Assembly (NCBI GenBank): GCA_020638955.1
Contig: JACKHO010000005.1
Location: 1-64,000, forward strand
DNA from: Planctomycetaceae bacterium
GTDB taxonomy: Bacteria; Planctomycetota; Planctomycetia; Planctomycetales; Planctomycetaceae
DNA: 64,000 nucleotides
Reading direction: 5' to 3'
The stretch's first letter is position 1, and each line of letters opens with the position of its first letter. The notes under the pieces were generated by a model. The model ran no database searches and was not told where the DNA came from. It worked only from the letters and a program-made list of their open reading frames with translations. Shown one piece after another: positions 19,873 to 28,517 of this stretch. A program made the translations under genes and the position numbers.

Positions 19873-22800
19873 ATGCCTCAACGAACTACAGAAATAGCCA
19901 ACGCAATTTCAGCCGGGAAGAAACTTTGGCGTCAAAATCTCACCACAGTTGACCATCGTGGCCCAGGTCGGTTTAGGCTGTCATTTCGCAAGCGTTTTCA
20001 CAAAGATAGTCGCAGAGATTTACAACGAACTATGTTGAACTATGGGGAATCTCAGGCCATGCCAATGGGCCATTTGAAACTGTTTTTTGCTCCGATCCAA
20101 GAAATCTGGCGTCAATTCCAGACGGATGACGTCCATTCTCATTTGATCTGGCGCGGCTCGCATTTTGAACATCCCCAACTGGTGAACACGTTAGTGCCAT
20201 ATCGCTCGTCGCAAAGTCGCAACGAAGAAGGGGCTCTTGGCATGGCTGAATTCCTCCTGGATGTCATGCTTACGCGGGCTGACAACGAGGAGATTTCCTG
20301 CCGTGGATTGTCGAACTTGATTCCACGGAAGACGAGAGGCAAGCAGCACCAGCTTTCTAGCTGGGCCAAGAAGATGTTCGGCGAACGTCAGATCGACAAG
20401 ACAGGTCAGGAGTACTTCGCTGAGTCACTGTTTTCTGTCCGAAATCCACCGACACAAGGGCTGGTTGCTAAGCTGAATAGCACGACCGAATTCAACACCT
20501 CGTGCATTACAGTTTTCGAAGAGTATTCAACTGATGATATTCGAGTGGTCGCGGACCATCGGAGAATTCAGTGGATTTACCAAGCGTATAAGGCTGCTCT
20601 TGATGGCAAAGAACCACCACCTCCACCACAACCGCCGCTCGACGAAATCATCGAGGCGTACTGCAAGCCAATTCGGGAAGCATGGAGGTCACCGGAGCGA
20701 ATTGACAACGACCTACACAAATTGCGGTACTACGTTGAGCCGCACTTTGAAATTGCTGATTCGGAAACGAAGGCTGCCGACAGTGATGACCAACGCCGCT
20801 ACACGCTGGTTGCAGAAGCGGAACTATCGCGTCGACAACGGCACCTCGATGAACTCAAGAAGCGTGGTGAAGCCAAGGAAGATGGAACAATCGACGAAAG
20901 TTTACCGCTGCGTGACGATGGTGTTGTTGACGAATTGACGCTCTTGCTCCAACAAGGAGGGAAATTGCTCTGCTTGTCTCAAGACTCTGGCATGGGCAAG
21001 ACCGTCTTTTCATTTCGAGTTCAGGCATACTACGCGTCGGCAGAGAACTGTCAGCAACTGGGGCTGCCAACAGTGCTACCGGTTCAAGTCCGTCAACAGT
21101 TCGGACAGCACTGGCCGAATGAATTGAAAGCGCACATCGCCGCCCAGATCAAGGGCCTTTGTAAGACGCGCGACCTCGATTCTGAATCCGTGGCCGATGA
21201 ACTCATCGAGAAAGGCCGTGTGATCCTGATTTGTGATTCGTTCGATCAGCTGAGAAATAAAGGAAATAGTGCAGAAACGTCGCAGCGGAAGGCCGCAGCG
21301 ACAATGTTGCGTGAGTTGATTGATGGCGATGGTAAGAACTGTCGCGTCATCCTGCTGGGGCGACGTTATGCCATTGATGGGAGTTCCCCCGACTTGTTTC
21401 TCGGACTGCCGTGGCGATTCGCCAGAATGGCTCCGCTCGATGTGGAACAGCAGTATCGTTTCCTTACCAGTGTGAATCCCGTCCCAAGGTTGTCCCCTAT
21501 TGATGAAATTACCGGCCTGCCAGAGCCTGATCCCACACATCTTGGTGAAAAGCGGCTCGCCTACCGAGAATTGCAGAAACTAGACCCCGAGTGGGCCAAC
21601 ATTACGTACGAGCAGGTAGAAGCACACCCCAATGGCGCATCGATTCTCCTAAACATCGTTGACACTTGTGGGAAACGTGAGGACAAAAGCCGAACGGAAG
21701 CCCTTAAGGAACTGTTGACTGCGATTTGTCCGAGCTATGCTGACGTCACGGACCTGTTTTCCACGCCAGTTCTGCTGAAACTAATACGTGTCTTGGCGGA
21801 GTCCGAGCGACTGGCAACGTTTCACAATCGGAGTGAGTTATACGTTCAGGCACTCAGTCGGCTCATTGAGGAAGCGGTGCCGGAATTCCGAGAATTGACA
21901 CGCAAGAATCCGGGAGTTCTCCAGACGCTGGAGCAAATCAGTGCAGCAGCGGCTTTTCAAATGATGACTGAGGGGAATACGGAGTACTGGGTTGAGGGCT
22001 ACCACACCATCGCTGATTTCCGCAAGAAAGTCGCGATAAGGTTTGGGGGCTCGGAGGACAGTATCAGCCCGGAAGATTGGGAACTCGTCGAGCATGCTGT
22101 CGGAATGTCTTTCGGAGAAGTCATCGACGCCAGCAACACGGAGCAGTTTGGTTTTCGCCACCGGTCCATGATGGAGTACTACTGCGGGCGCTACCTGGCG
22201 AAAAACAACGACGGTGAATGGTTTCCGCCAGAATCAGATGGAGATAAAACCCCGAGAAGCATCTCCTGCGGTCGTGCCAATGAACTATGCAAATGGATCA
22301 ACGACGAATCCTGGCAGGAAGCCTGGCGATTCGCACTGGAAATGCCGGACGAGCCGGAAGTGGTCAACCACGACACGCTGGCAGCCACGATTTCACTGTT
22401 CTTTGCGCCTATGCCAACAGGACAAACTCGCCCCTGTCGCTGGATGTATGAGAGCCTTCGTTGGCTGCCTGGTCCACAAGATGCGTCAGTACGCCTGCGG
22501 CCCGAACTGCCGCATGGACATCTCATTCTGAAACAGTTTCAATCTGAGTTTACAGAGCATCGAATCCGCAAAGAGAGGAAGGCGGTTGACGGGTTTCATC
22601 GCCCGAGACAACAAATCGCCAAACAACTCGTCGACGGCTTTAGGTCATGCCCAAATAACGACGAGGCATCTGCCGAGTTTTGGATGGGATCAGCTGATGG
22701 TCGGGGCTACAGCAATGATCAGCCTCGCCATCGAGTCCGAGTCTCTCGCTTCGAAATGCAGACGACGACCGTCACGCGAGAGCAGTACCGCTTGTTCGAT

Positions 22801-23568
22801 CCTCACTTCGAAACCGTTCACAAGACTTGGCTAGATTCTGTCGTGCCAGTTGATGAGAAAGGCAAGACTACTGACGAATTGATCGACCGGGCTCCGATTG
22901 TTTGCGTCTCCTGGTACGACGCTCAAATATTTGCACTTTGGCTTGGCGGCAATGCGGACTATCGGCTTCCAACCGAGGCGCAGTGGGAGTTCGCGTGTCG
23001 GGCTGGTCGAGATGGTGAGGATGACCTGTTTTCCGTGGGTGAGTCGATTGTTCAACCGCAGACTACCATTCAGACGAACCACGTCAATTTTAATCCAACG
23101 GAAAGCGACTTGGGCGACGAATTCCGAAAAGGTACGTTCGCAGACAACACGTACCGGCAACGCACCGTTCCGGTCGATGGCCCATTTCACGGCAGCGATT
23201 TCGCCCCCAATGCGTTTGGACTCTGGCACATGCATGGGAACGTGTCGGAGTGGTGCCAAGATGGGTGGGAGCAAGGTTACAAAGCACGCCTGCAACGCCA
23301 CTACCAAGCGAACAAAGCGGTCGAACTGGCGGACGAAGCGGATTTGGTAGCCTACAGCGAGCAGAACCCGTTGTCGGGAGATGAGCCACACGCCGTGGGT
23401 TCGTCGCGTGTTGTTCTTCGCGGCGGCTCGTGGTTCAGCTATGCGGGCGACGACTGCCGTTCTGCGGGCCGCAACAGACTCTTACCCGATAGCTTCGACC
23501 CCAGCATAGGTTTTCGGTTGTGTCGTGCCGTCGCTCTTCCCCCGAACCGTCCTCAGGATGAACTCTGA
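19873..23568 (+). CDS. NACHT/STAND-like NTPase fused to an FGE-sulfatase (SUMF1) domain
   Basis: 1231 aa from ATG 19873 (weak ribosome-binding site; a TTG precedes it, and internal ATGs at 20032 and 20059 are alternatives). The N-terminal ~330 residues are an unrecognised domain with a proline stretch near 240. A P-loop (SQDSGMGKT, ~370), a Walker B (RVILICDSFDQL, ~450) and downstream helical segments make a signal-transducing NTPase. Residues ~935-1225 form a formylglycine-generating-enzyme-like domain: FWMGSADGR, APIVCVSWYDAQIF, YRLPTEAQWEFACRAG, GLWHMHGNVSEWCQDGW, VVLRGGSWF...IGFRLCRAV. In fusions like this the FGE fold usually serves as a binding module rather than an oxidase. An ECF sigma gene follows 358 bp later. 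A sensor or defence role is inferred. Confidence 0.88.
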   Translation: MPQRTTEIANAISAGKKLWRQNLTTVDHRGPGRFRLSFRKRFHKDSRRDLQRTMLNYGESQAMPMGHLKLFFAPIQEIWRQFQTDDVHSHLIWRGSHFEHPQLVNTLVPYRSSQSRNEEGALGMAEFLLDVMLTRADNEEISCRGLSNLIPRKTRGKQHQLSSWAKKMFGERQIDKTGQEYFAESLFSVRNPPTQGLVAKLNSTTEFNTSCITVFEEYSTDDIRVVADHRRIQWIYQAYKAALDGKEPPPPPQPPLDEIIEAYCKPIREAWRSPERIDNDLHKLRYYVEPHFEIADSETKAADSDDQRRYTLVAEAELSRRQRHLDELKKRGEAKEDGTIDESLPLRDDGVVDELTLLLQQGGKLLCLSQDSGMGKTVFSFRVQAYYASAENCQQLGLPTVLPVQVRQQFGQHWPNELKAHIAAQIKGLCKTRDLDSESVADELIEKGRVILICDSFDQLRNKGNSAETSQRKAAATMLRELIDGDGKNCRVILLGRRYAIDGSSPDLFLGLPWRFARMAPLDVEQQYRFLTSVNPVPRLSPIDEITGLPEPDPTHLGEKRLAYRELQKLDPEWANITYEQVEAHPNGASILLNIVDTCGKREDKSRTEALKELLTAICPSYADVTDLFSTPVLLKLIRVLAESERLATFHNRSELYVQALSRLIEEAVPEFRELTRKNPGVLQTLEQISAAAAFQMMTEGNTEYWVEGYHTIADFRKKVAIRFGGSEDSISPEDWELVEHAVGMSFGEVIDASNTEQFGFRHRSMMEYYCGRYLAKNNDGEWFPPESDGDKTPRSISCGRANELCKWINDESWQEAWRFALEMPDEPEVVNHDTLAATISLFFAPMPTGQTRPCRWMYESLRWLPGPQDASVRLRPELPHGHLILKQFQSEFTEHRIRKERKAVDGFHRPRQQIAKQLVDGFRSCPNNDEASAEFWMGSADGRGYSNDQPRHRVRVSRFEMQTTTVTREQYRLFDPHFETVHKTWLDSVVPVDEKGKTTDELIDRAPIVCVSWYDAQIFALWLGGNADYRLPTEAQWEFACRAGRDGEDDLFSVGESIVQPQTTIQTNHVNFNPTESDLGDEFRKGTFADNTYRQRTVPVDGPFHGSDFAPNAFGLWHMHGNVSEWCQDGWEQGYKARLQRHYQANKAVELADEADLVAYSEQNPLSGDEPHAVGSSRVVLRGGSWFSYAGDDCRSAGRNRLLPDSFDPSIGFRLCRAVALPPNRPQDEL

Positions 23569-23926
23569 CGCTCTGTTCCCTGGCCTCTGAGGGCGGATGC
23601 AAGTGGGACCGCCAACTTGCGCTCGCACACGAAGTGACGGCTCCCATAACGCCTTCATTCTTCAAACATATGGTTTCAACGTCCGTCCGTTGAACTACAT
23701 GGAACGCCACAATTACTCGTACATCGAGACCTCTCCAAACAGGCGTTCTCGACACAAGTCCAAAATGCTTCAACGAAAGCACCGATCACAGAATTTTCGG
23801 AAGAATCTTGAAAAATGGGTTTTAACTTGTGAAAACGGCCGCTCCTGCGACACTTTAAGCAAGAGGACAATAGTTCTCCATCCCTCGCCTCGCCTGCCCC
23901 CCAACCTCACCGAACAGGAGGTTCCT
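23569..23926. other. 358-bp gap with no gene
   Basis: I see no convincing gene here. Open frames run through it in phase with the sigma factor, but they lack a ribosome-binding site and protein-like composition. The sigma-factor promoter is probably in the A/T-rich part near 23790-23870. Confidence 0.5.
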
Positions 23927-24427
23927 ATGCCGATTTCGTCCAGGCAGTGGAAAAAACTTCGAGCATTTGCCTTTGCGAAGACTGGGGACATTGCAGAGGC
24001 AGACGACGTGGCGCAGCAGGCAGTACAAATACTTGTCCAACGAATTGAGGAACGCGAAGAGCACATTGAGAAACCAATTAGTTTCTTGATGACGACGGTT
24101 GTGAATCTTCTCAGCAGTTCGTGGCGTACTCAACGTTCCCAATTGGGAAAACTGCAAGAAAATGCGTCTCTGCTTGCTGCACGCGTTTCAGAGTCACCTT
24201 CTCCGGTAGATGCTGCAATTCAGAATGAACAATTTGAACGGCTGCATGAAGCCCTGAGCAGACTAGGAACCGCCGATCAAGAAATCCTCTGTTTGCGATA
24301 CTTCGAGCAGTTGGAAAACAGACTAGTCGCGGAGGGACTGGGCATCAGCGACAGCGCAGCAACAATGAGGGTAGTACGGGCAATTGGAAGACTGAGAGAG
24401 GCGTTTGCAAGCCTGGCGTCGGACTAG
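23927..24427 (+). CDS. ECF-type RNA polymerase sigma factor
   Basis: 166 aa; ATG 23927 has a near-ideal AGGAGGTTCCT ribosome-binding site. Region 2 is recognisable (FAFAKTGDIAEADDVAQQAVQILVQRI...PISFLMTTVVNLLSSSWR). Region 4 contains LHEALSRLGTADQEILCLRYFEQL and an HTH around LVAEGLGISDSAATMRVVRAIGRLR. It is followed 15 bp later by a 514-aa protein that may regulate it or be its target. It is downstream of the NACHT-FGE gene on the same strand. Confidence 0.88.
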   Translation: MPISSRQWKKLRAFAFAKTGDIAEADDVAQQAVQILVQRIEEREEHIEKPISFLMTTVVNLLSSSWRTQRSQLGKLQENASLLAARVSESPSPVDAAIQNEQFERLHEALSRLGTADQEILCLRYFEQLENRLVAEGLGISDSAATMRVVRAIGRLREAFASLASD

Positions 24428-24442
24428 CGATAGGAAACAGCT

Positions 24443-25987
24443 ATGAAAAACTCTAAAATGATCAATGAAATGAACTCAGATGGCGTCTTGGCCACCGAGA
24501 TTTCGGATGGACTGGTCCAACGTATCGCCACGCTTTTTCCACAATTCAACGCTAGCCGAGTCCCTCGAAACTTGTTGGAGGACTATGTAGGCCAGGTTAT
24601 TCTTGACTTGGAATTGCTGAGTGAACATCTGCTCTGGGTAACGAGCAACCCAGGTATTTTTTCCACGTTTGTAGACGAAGACATCCAAGAAATTGTTGCG
24701 TTTGGACTCAGCCGGTTGTCGGACGATCAACTTCTGCTTCTCGCAGTGGATGAGCTGGCGTTGGTAGAATTACGCAGTGAACTGCTCGATGGTGAACCAG
24801 CTGACTGTTGGGACGAGCACCTGATGTTGTTGCATTCTAGGCGATTTCCCATCAGTGTTGACGAGCAATCGGGTTCGGCCTGCGACTCAGAACCGGAAAC
24901 TCTTGAAGGTGTTGCCAAAGGATCGAGGGCGCTAAAGCTGTACGGGTGGTTCTCTCGACGTATGCACATTGAGTCTCAAGGGATCGCCAGATTACAGGCA
25001 ATCGGTCAACACCAGCGAACCAAGATCATCGCCCAGCTGCATGCGATACAAGCGAAGTTGTTCAATGCCGAAGGCAGTGAATTCAGGAAACTGGACGCTC
25101 AATTCCATCAACTCATTGCTTTGGTTGGGATTGAGAATCGAACTGCGATCGAGGCAATGGAGTTCATCGTTTTGAATAGCAACAGTCGTGCGCTAACAAA
25201 AGAACGTCGCCAACGTGTCTGGCTCGAACACCAACTGTGCCTAGATTTCTTGAAGAAGGATGATTTTGAAAATGCGGCCAGGGCGCTTAGCGATCACCTC
25301 TCTGCTGCCCGGCAGAGATGGCTACCGAATGTTGAATGGGATGCGATTAAACAGAATGTCGAATTTTACGACCGAATGACGCTCGACAGCCGACTATTCG
25401 TTTGTGCTTTGAACGTTCATCCCATCGAAATGGAGACGCAATTCTTGAATACCATTGGCATGAAAGCAGCGCTAGCCATCGGTCGTGGAGCGAAACTGAT
25501 CTATTTGCGACCAAGCCAGCGACTTCTTGATCGCTGGATTACTAGACGGAAAATGGTTGAGTTGGCGAGTAGTTCTGCAATTGAGAACAAACACGTATTT
25601 GATCGTTTTTTTGAATTTGCGGTCGAAGTATTAAGTGCAACGGGCGACTTTGGAACCCAACGAACTGTTTCCGATTTGGTATCGGAGCGACTTGTACAGC
25701 TTGAACTCGACTCCGACGAACTTTTCTCGATGACAAAGCCAAATTGCACCATCGGACTCTTCTCCTACGACCAATCAAAGCGAGAAATGACTTATCGGGA
25801 TTCATTTTCCGATTCGTCTGCTTGGTTCGAAATCCGCAGTTCGCCGAAGGCTGACCTGAATGATCAGCACTTTGCGTCGGTCGTTTTGTCGGCATTGAAT
25901 GAACTGAAGAGAAGTCGCAGACCCGTTGATGAACATAGGGCGGCTTTTCTAACCGAATGCTGTGAAGTTCTCGAGTCACTTGAGTAG
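24443..25987 (+). CDS. 514-aa protein with an FCD-like (GntR ligand-binding) helical domain
   Basis: Starts 15 bp after the sigma factor. Residues ~175-295 resemble the all-helical FCD domain of GntR regulators: FRKLDAQFHQLIALVGIENR, then FLKKDDFENAARALSDHLSAARQRW. There is no GntR winged helix before it; residues 1-150 form an acidic helical domain that I do not recognise. The C-terminal ~200 residues are also unassigned. The close spacing suggests co-expression with the ECF sigma factor, perhaps as its ligand-responsive regulator. This is inference. Confidence 0.7.
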   Translation: MKNSKMINEMNSDGVLATEISDGLVQRIATLFPQFNASRVPRNLLEDYVGQVILDLELLSEHLLWVTSNPGIFSTFVDEDIQEIVAFGLSRLSDDQLLLLAVDELALVELRSELLDGEPADCWDEHLMLLHSRRFPISVDEQSGSACDSEPETLEGVAKGSRALKLYGWFSRRMHIESQGIARLQAIGQHQRTKIIAQLHAIQAKLFNAEGSEFRKLDAQFHQLIALVGIENRTAIEAMEFIVLNSNSRALTKERRQRVWLEHQLCLDFLKKDDFENAARALSDHLSAARQRWLPNVEWDAIKQNVEFYDRMTLDSRLFVCALNVHPIEMETQFLNTIGMKAALAIGRGAKLIYLRPSQRLLDRWITRRKMVELASSSAIENKHVFDRFFEFAVEVLSATGDFGTQRTVSDLVSERLVQLELDSDELFSMTKPNCTIGLFSYDQSKREMTYRDSFSDSSAWFEIRSSPKADLNDQHFASVVLSALNELKRSRRPVDEHRAAFLTECCEVLESLE

Positions 25988-26053
25988 ACATTGCGTTGAT
26001 CAATATCGACTCAGTGAGATGTTTCTCAAAATAAGGCAGACGTCGAGACAAAA

Positions 26054-26308
26054 ATGTTTGATTCCTTCGGATGGCTTGGTGTCGGCTTACTCTTTTCGGC
26101 GTACGCGCTGATATCAACAAAAGTCCTCACGCCAGATTCTGCCTCGTACCAATCAATGAACTTGATTGGTGCGCTTGGAATTGCACTGTCAGCGGGTGCG
26201 GATGGTTCGTATCCGGCAACGATATTGAACGTGCTATGGATGCTGATAGCTTGCGGAAGTTTATTCATGACGTGGCAGAAGCCAACGTTGCACCAGGATT
26301 CAAGGTGA
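26054..26308 (+). CDS. small membrane protein, CBU_0592-like
   Basis: 84 aa with three hydrophobic segments (FGWLGVGLLFSAYALI, MNLIGALGIALSAG, ILNVLWMLIACGSLFM). The order and the N-L-I-G-A motif fit the CBU_0592 family of small membrane proteins of unknown function. The 3' end overlaps the original 3' end of the IS-interrupted relaxation gene on the other strand (stop at 26300). Confidence 0.65.
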   Translation: MFDSFGWLGVGLLFSAYALISTKVLTPDSASYQSMNLIGALGIALSAGADGSYPATILNVLWMLIACGSLFMTWQKPTLHQDSR

Positions 26309-26387
26309 ATTGCTCTCTCTGGCCGCAGTAACTCTCGGTAGAGCAGAGCCATCCAGTCTGATCGCCACTTGGCTTCCATCGATTTTG
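26300..26387 (-). pseudogene. detached 3' end of the replication-relaxation gene, left of the IS
   Basis: Joining the minus-strand sequence right of the IS to this segment, with one TTG target copy removed, gives an uninterrupted frame. It continues ...WH-KIDGSQVAIRLDGSALPRV and ends at a TGA at 26300-26302. The last 28 codons of the original gene are therefore here, separated from the rest by the insertion sequence. Confidence 0.8.
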
Positions 26388-26450
26388 TGAGGTGCTTGGG
26401 GTTTCGTGGACATTTGGAAATCTTATTCTGTGGGGTCGGGAGGAAGGCCG

Positions 26451-26753
26451 ATGGCACGCGGAAAGAGTACCAAAACGACGACTCGGGAGCGTCGAACGTA
26501 CACCGAGGATTTCAAGCGAGACGCTGTGCAGTTGCACTTGGATGGTCAGTCGGCCCCGGCGGTGGCACAGCGGCTGGGGCTCTCTAGCGTGAATTTGTTG
26601 TACCGCTGGAAGCGGGAGTTCATCAGCCAGGCAGGAGTGGCGGCAGAGTCACTGGAAGCGCGGGTGCGGCAACTGGAAGAGGAACTCCGGCGGGTCGAGC
26701 GGGAGCGTGACATCCTAAAAAAAGCCTTGTCCATTTTCAGCCGCAGCGGGTAG
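26451..26753 (+). CDS. IS3-family transposase OrfA
   Basis: 100 aa; GGGAGGAAGGCCG precedes ATG 26451. A helix-turn-helix (RRTYTEDFKRDAVQLHLDGQ, then VAQRLGLSSVNLLYRWKREF) binds the IS ends. A leucine zipper (LEARVRQLEEELRRVERERDILKKAL) mediates oligomerisation. It ends just upstream of OrfB. Confidence 0.93.
   Translation: MARGKSTKTTTRERRTYTEDFKRDAVQLHLDGQSAPAVAQRLGLSSVNLLYRWKREFISQAGVAAESLEARVRQLEEELRRVERERDILKKALSIFSRSG
26717..26724 (+). other. programmed -1 frameshift site of the IS
   Basis: A run of seven A followed by G lies inside orfA's zipper codons. The orfB frame is open upstream to 26711, so a -1 slip here would join OrfA (..LKK) to OrfB (SLVHFQPQRV..). This is the usual way IS3 elements make the OrfAB transposase. 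Confidence 0.75.
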
Positions 26754-26758
26754 CCGAC

Positions 26759-27628
26759 GTGTACTCAGCAATTCAGCAGGTGATTTTTCAAGAGGCATTT
26801 CCGGTGAGTGTGGTGTGTCGCACATTGAACGTTTCTCGATCTGGCTTTCACGCCTGGAAGCGTGAAAAAGTGTCTCCTCAAAGAGAGCAGGAAGAACCGC
26901 TACACGCGATGATTGGCGAGATCTTTCATCAACACAAGCGACGCTATGGAGCACGTCGCATCGCGGCGGAACTGCGGGAACGCAATGTTCTGTGTGGTGT
27001 GGATCGAGTCTCGCGAGTGATGAAAACACTGGGTCTCAGAGCCATCCAGCCCAAATCGTTTCAGCCCCGAACCACGGAAAGCAGGCACACACTGGGTTAC
27101 AACGACAACCTCCTGCTGGACCGTCCACAACCGGTGAAGATCAACGAAGTGTGGGTCGGTGACATCACGTATTTGCCGCTTTGTCAACGGGGACAGTTCG
27201 CCTACCTGGCTCTGCTCATGGACCTGTACTCCCGCCGTGTTGTTGGCTGGGAGGTGCGTGGCGACATGACCACAGACCTCGTGCTCGCCGCTCTGGAGTA
27301 TGCAATCCGCTCACGTGCAATGAGCCTTGGCCTCCTCCATCACACCGATCGTGGCGGACAATACGCCGGCAAGAAATATCGCGGGGTGCTGCGTCGTCAC
27401 GGCATCCTGCAAAGCATGAGCCGCGCCGGCAACTGCTATGACAACGCATTTCTGGAAAGCTGCTTCGGAACCATCAAGACGGAGCTGGAAATCACCGAAT
27501 ACAAAAACAGCGAGTGTGCCCGCGCCGAAATCCACAGTTACCTCAGCTACTACAACCTCGAACGCAAACACTCCGCCCTGAACTACCAATCACCCCACCA
27601 ATTCGAACAACAGACCTCGCGGAAATAA
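26759..27628 (+). CDS. IS3-family transposase OrfB (DDE integrase core)
   Basis: 289 aa as a separate frame starting with GTG; normally expressed as an OrfAB fusion. An HTH_21-like region (RYGARRIAAELRERNVLCGVDRVSRVMK) precedes the rve core. The catalytic triad is visible: VGDITYLPL (D), HHTDRGGQYA (D) and FLESCFGTIKTEL (E). No stops or deletions are apparent. Confidence 0.95.
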   Translation: MYSAIQQVIFQEAFPVSVVCRTLNVSRSGFHAWKREKVSPQREQEEPLHAMIGEIFHQHKRRYGARRIAAELRERNVLCGVDRVSRVMKTLGLRAIQPKSFQPRTTESRHTLGYNDNLLLDRPQPVKINEVWVGDITYLPLCQRGQFAYLALLMDLYSRRVVGWEVRGDMTTDLVLAALEYAIRSRAMSLGLLHHTDRGGQYAGKKYRGVLRRHGILQSMSRAGNCYDNAFLESCFGTIKTELEITEYKNSECARAEIHSYLSYYNLERKHSALNYQSPHQFEQQTSRK

Positions 27629-28517
27629 GACACAACACTGTCCGCGAAATCCCAAGCACCTCATTGTGCCAGATTGTCGAGTTTAGGACTGTTGTTGATT
27701 GGCATTCCATTGCGACTGCCAACCGAACAGCAGTTGCAGCCGGATGATCTTTGATTGTGCGGATCGTATTTCTCAGTCGCTCGATCGTCGGCGCCACGAA
27801 AAACACTCTGGCATCGTCGGCGTGAGGGAACAAGCCTCGGTATGCCTTGTGTTTGAGCCAGCCTTCGTAGGCATCGAGTTTTCCGGCGAGTTGGTTGTGG
27901 GTTTCGGTGGAGCGGTCGTATTCCCAAGCGATGGCCAGGTTCCAAGTGCGATCTTTGCCGGGGAGTGTGAACTGACAGAGGGCATCGGGCCAGCAGGTGG
28001 CGGTTTGGGTGTCGTTGATCGGGACATCCCAGCGGATGAGGTAACGCTTGGAGAGGGGAGCGTTGAGAGGGACATTGGCTGCGGCATCGTACTCCAACAG
28101 CCACTGAGGCTCAGGAAGCTGATTGAGCCGACAGGCTGCGTTGAACTCCAGCACAATGTGGCCCATTCCGGCACGGTGTAGCAACGCATGTGGTTTCGGC
28201 GGATCACTCTTGGCGATGCGTGGTGGACGGATGCCCGTGGCGTCTTCGACGATGTCCGCACCGTATGCCAACAGCCGATGCACCTGCGGCATCCGACCGA
28301 CCCGATTGATTTGGGAAACGGCGAGCGAAATGGACTGGATCAATTGATGCTCGGCAAAACGCTTCAATCTTCGACGCGTTGCCTCACCAGTTTTGTCCTC
28401 CGGGAACCAGCGTTGTCGGATACTCTTTGACGTCAAACAACTGGCGATTCCCAACCCGGCCAGAATCTCCAGGTCGCGCTTCTGGATCGAAATCCCTTTA
28501 GATCGACCACGGGGCAT
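27543..28517 (-). CDS. replication-relaxation family protein, 3' end replaced by IS sequence
   Basis: 324 aa as it now stands, from ATG 28517 behind AGGAGGACGACG. An N-terminal winged-helix part (SIQKRDLEILAGLGIASCLTSKSIRQRWFP) is followed by the WDVPINDTQTATCWPDALCQF region typical of the family, which is linked to plasmid mobilisation and replication. After residue ~284 (..STIWH) the frame enters the IS and adds about 40 foreign residues instead of the native 28. It overlaps the upstream coupling-ATPase gene by 20 bp. The conserved core is intact, so function may persist. A second member is encoded at 57448-58326. Confidence 0.85.
   Translation of the reverse strand: MPRGRSKGISIQKRDLEILAGLGIASCLTSKSIRQRWFPEDKTGEATRRRLKRFAEHQLIQSISLAVSQINRVGRMPQVHRLLAYGADIVEDATGIRPPRIAKSDPPKPHALLHRAGMGHIVLEFNAACRLNQLPEPQWLLEYDAAANVPLNAPLSKRYLIRWDVPINDTQTATCWPDALCQFTLPGKDRTWNLAIAWEYDRSTETHNQLAGKLDAYEGWLKHKAYRGLFPHADDARVFFVAPTIERLRNTIRTIKDHPAATAVRLAVAMECQSTTVLNSTIWHNEVLGISRTVLCLISARSVVRIGGVIGSSGRSVCVRGCSS

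Larger units (their letters stand above)
26388..27663 (+). mobile_element. complete IS3-family insertion sequence (1276 bp)
   Basis: Terminal inverted repeats are 25 bp with two mismatches (26388-26412 and 27639-27663), beginning TGAGGTGCTTGGG. A 3-bp target duplication TTG flanks it (26385-26387 and 27664-27666). It contains orfA and orfB in a -1 relation with an A7G slippery run. The ends and the DDE catalytic residues are intact, so it could still be active. It interrupts the 3' end of the replication-relaxation gene. Confidence 0.95.

Noticed and set aside
23400..23560. Diversity-generating retroelement variable region in the FGE C-terminus
   Set aside because: The VLRGGSWF...IGFRLC end is like DGR target proteins, but no reverse transcriptase and no template repeat are found in the window. 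The second FGE protein has the same motif as a normal family feature.
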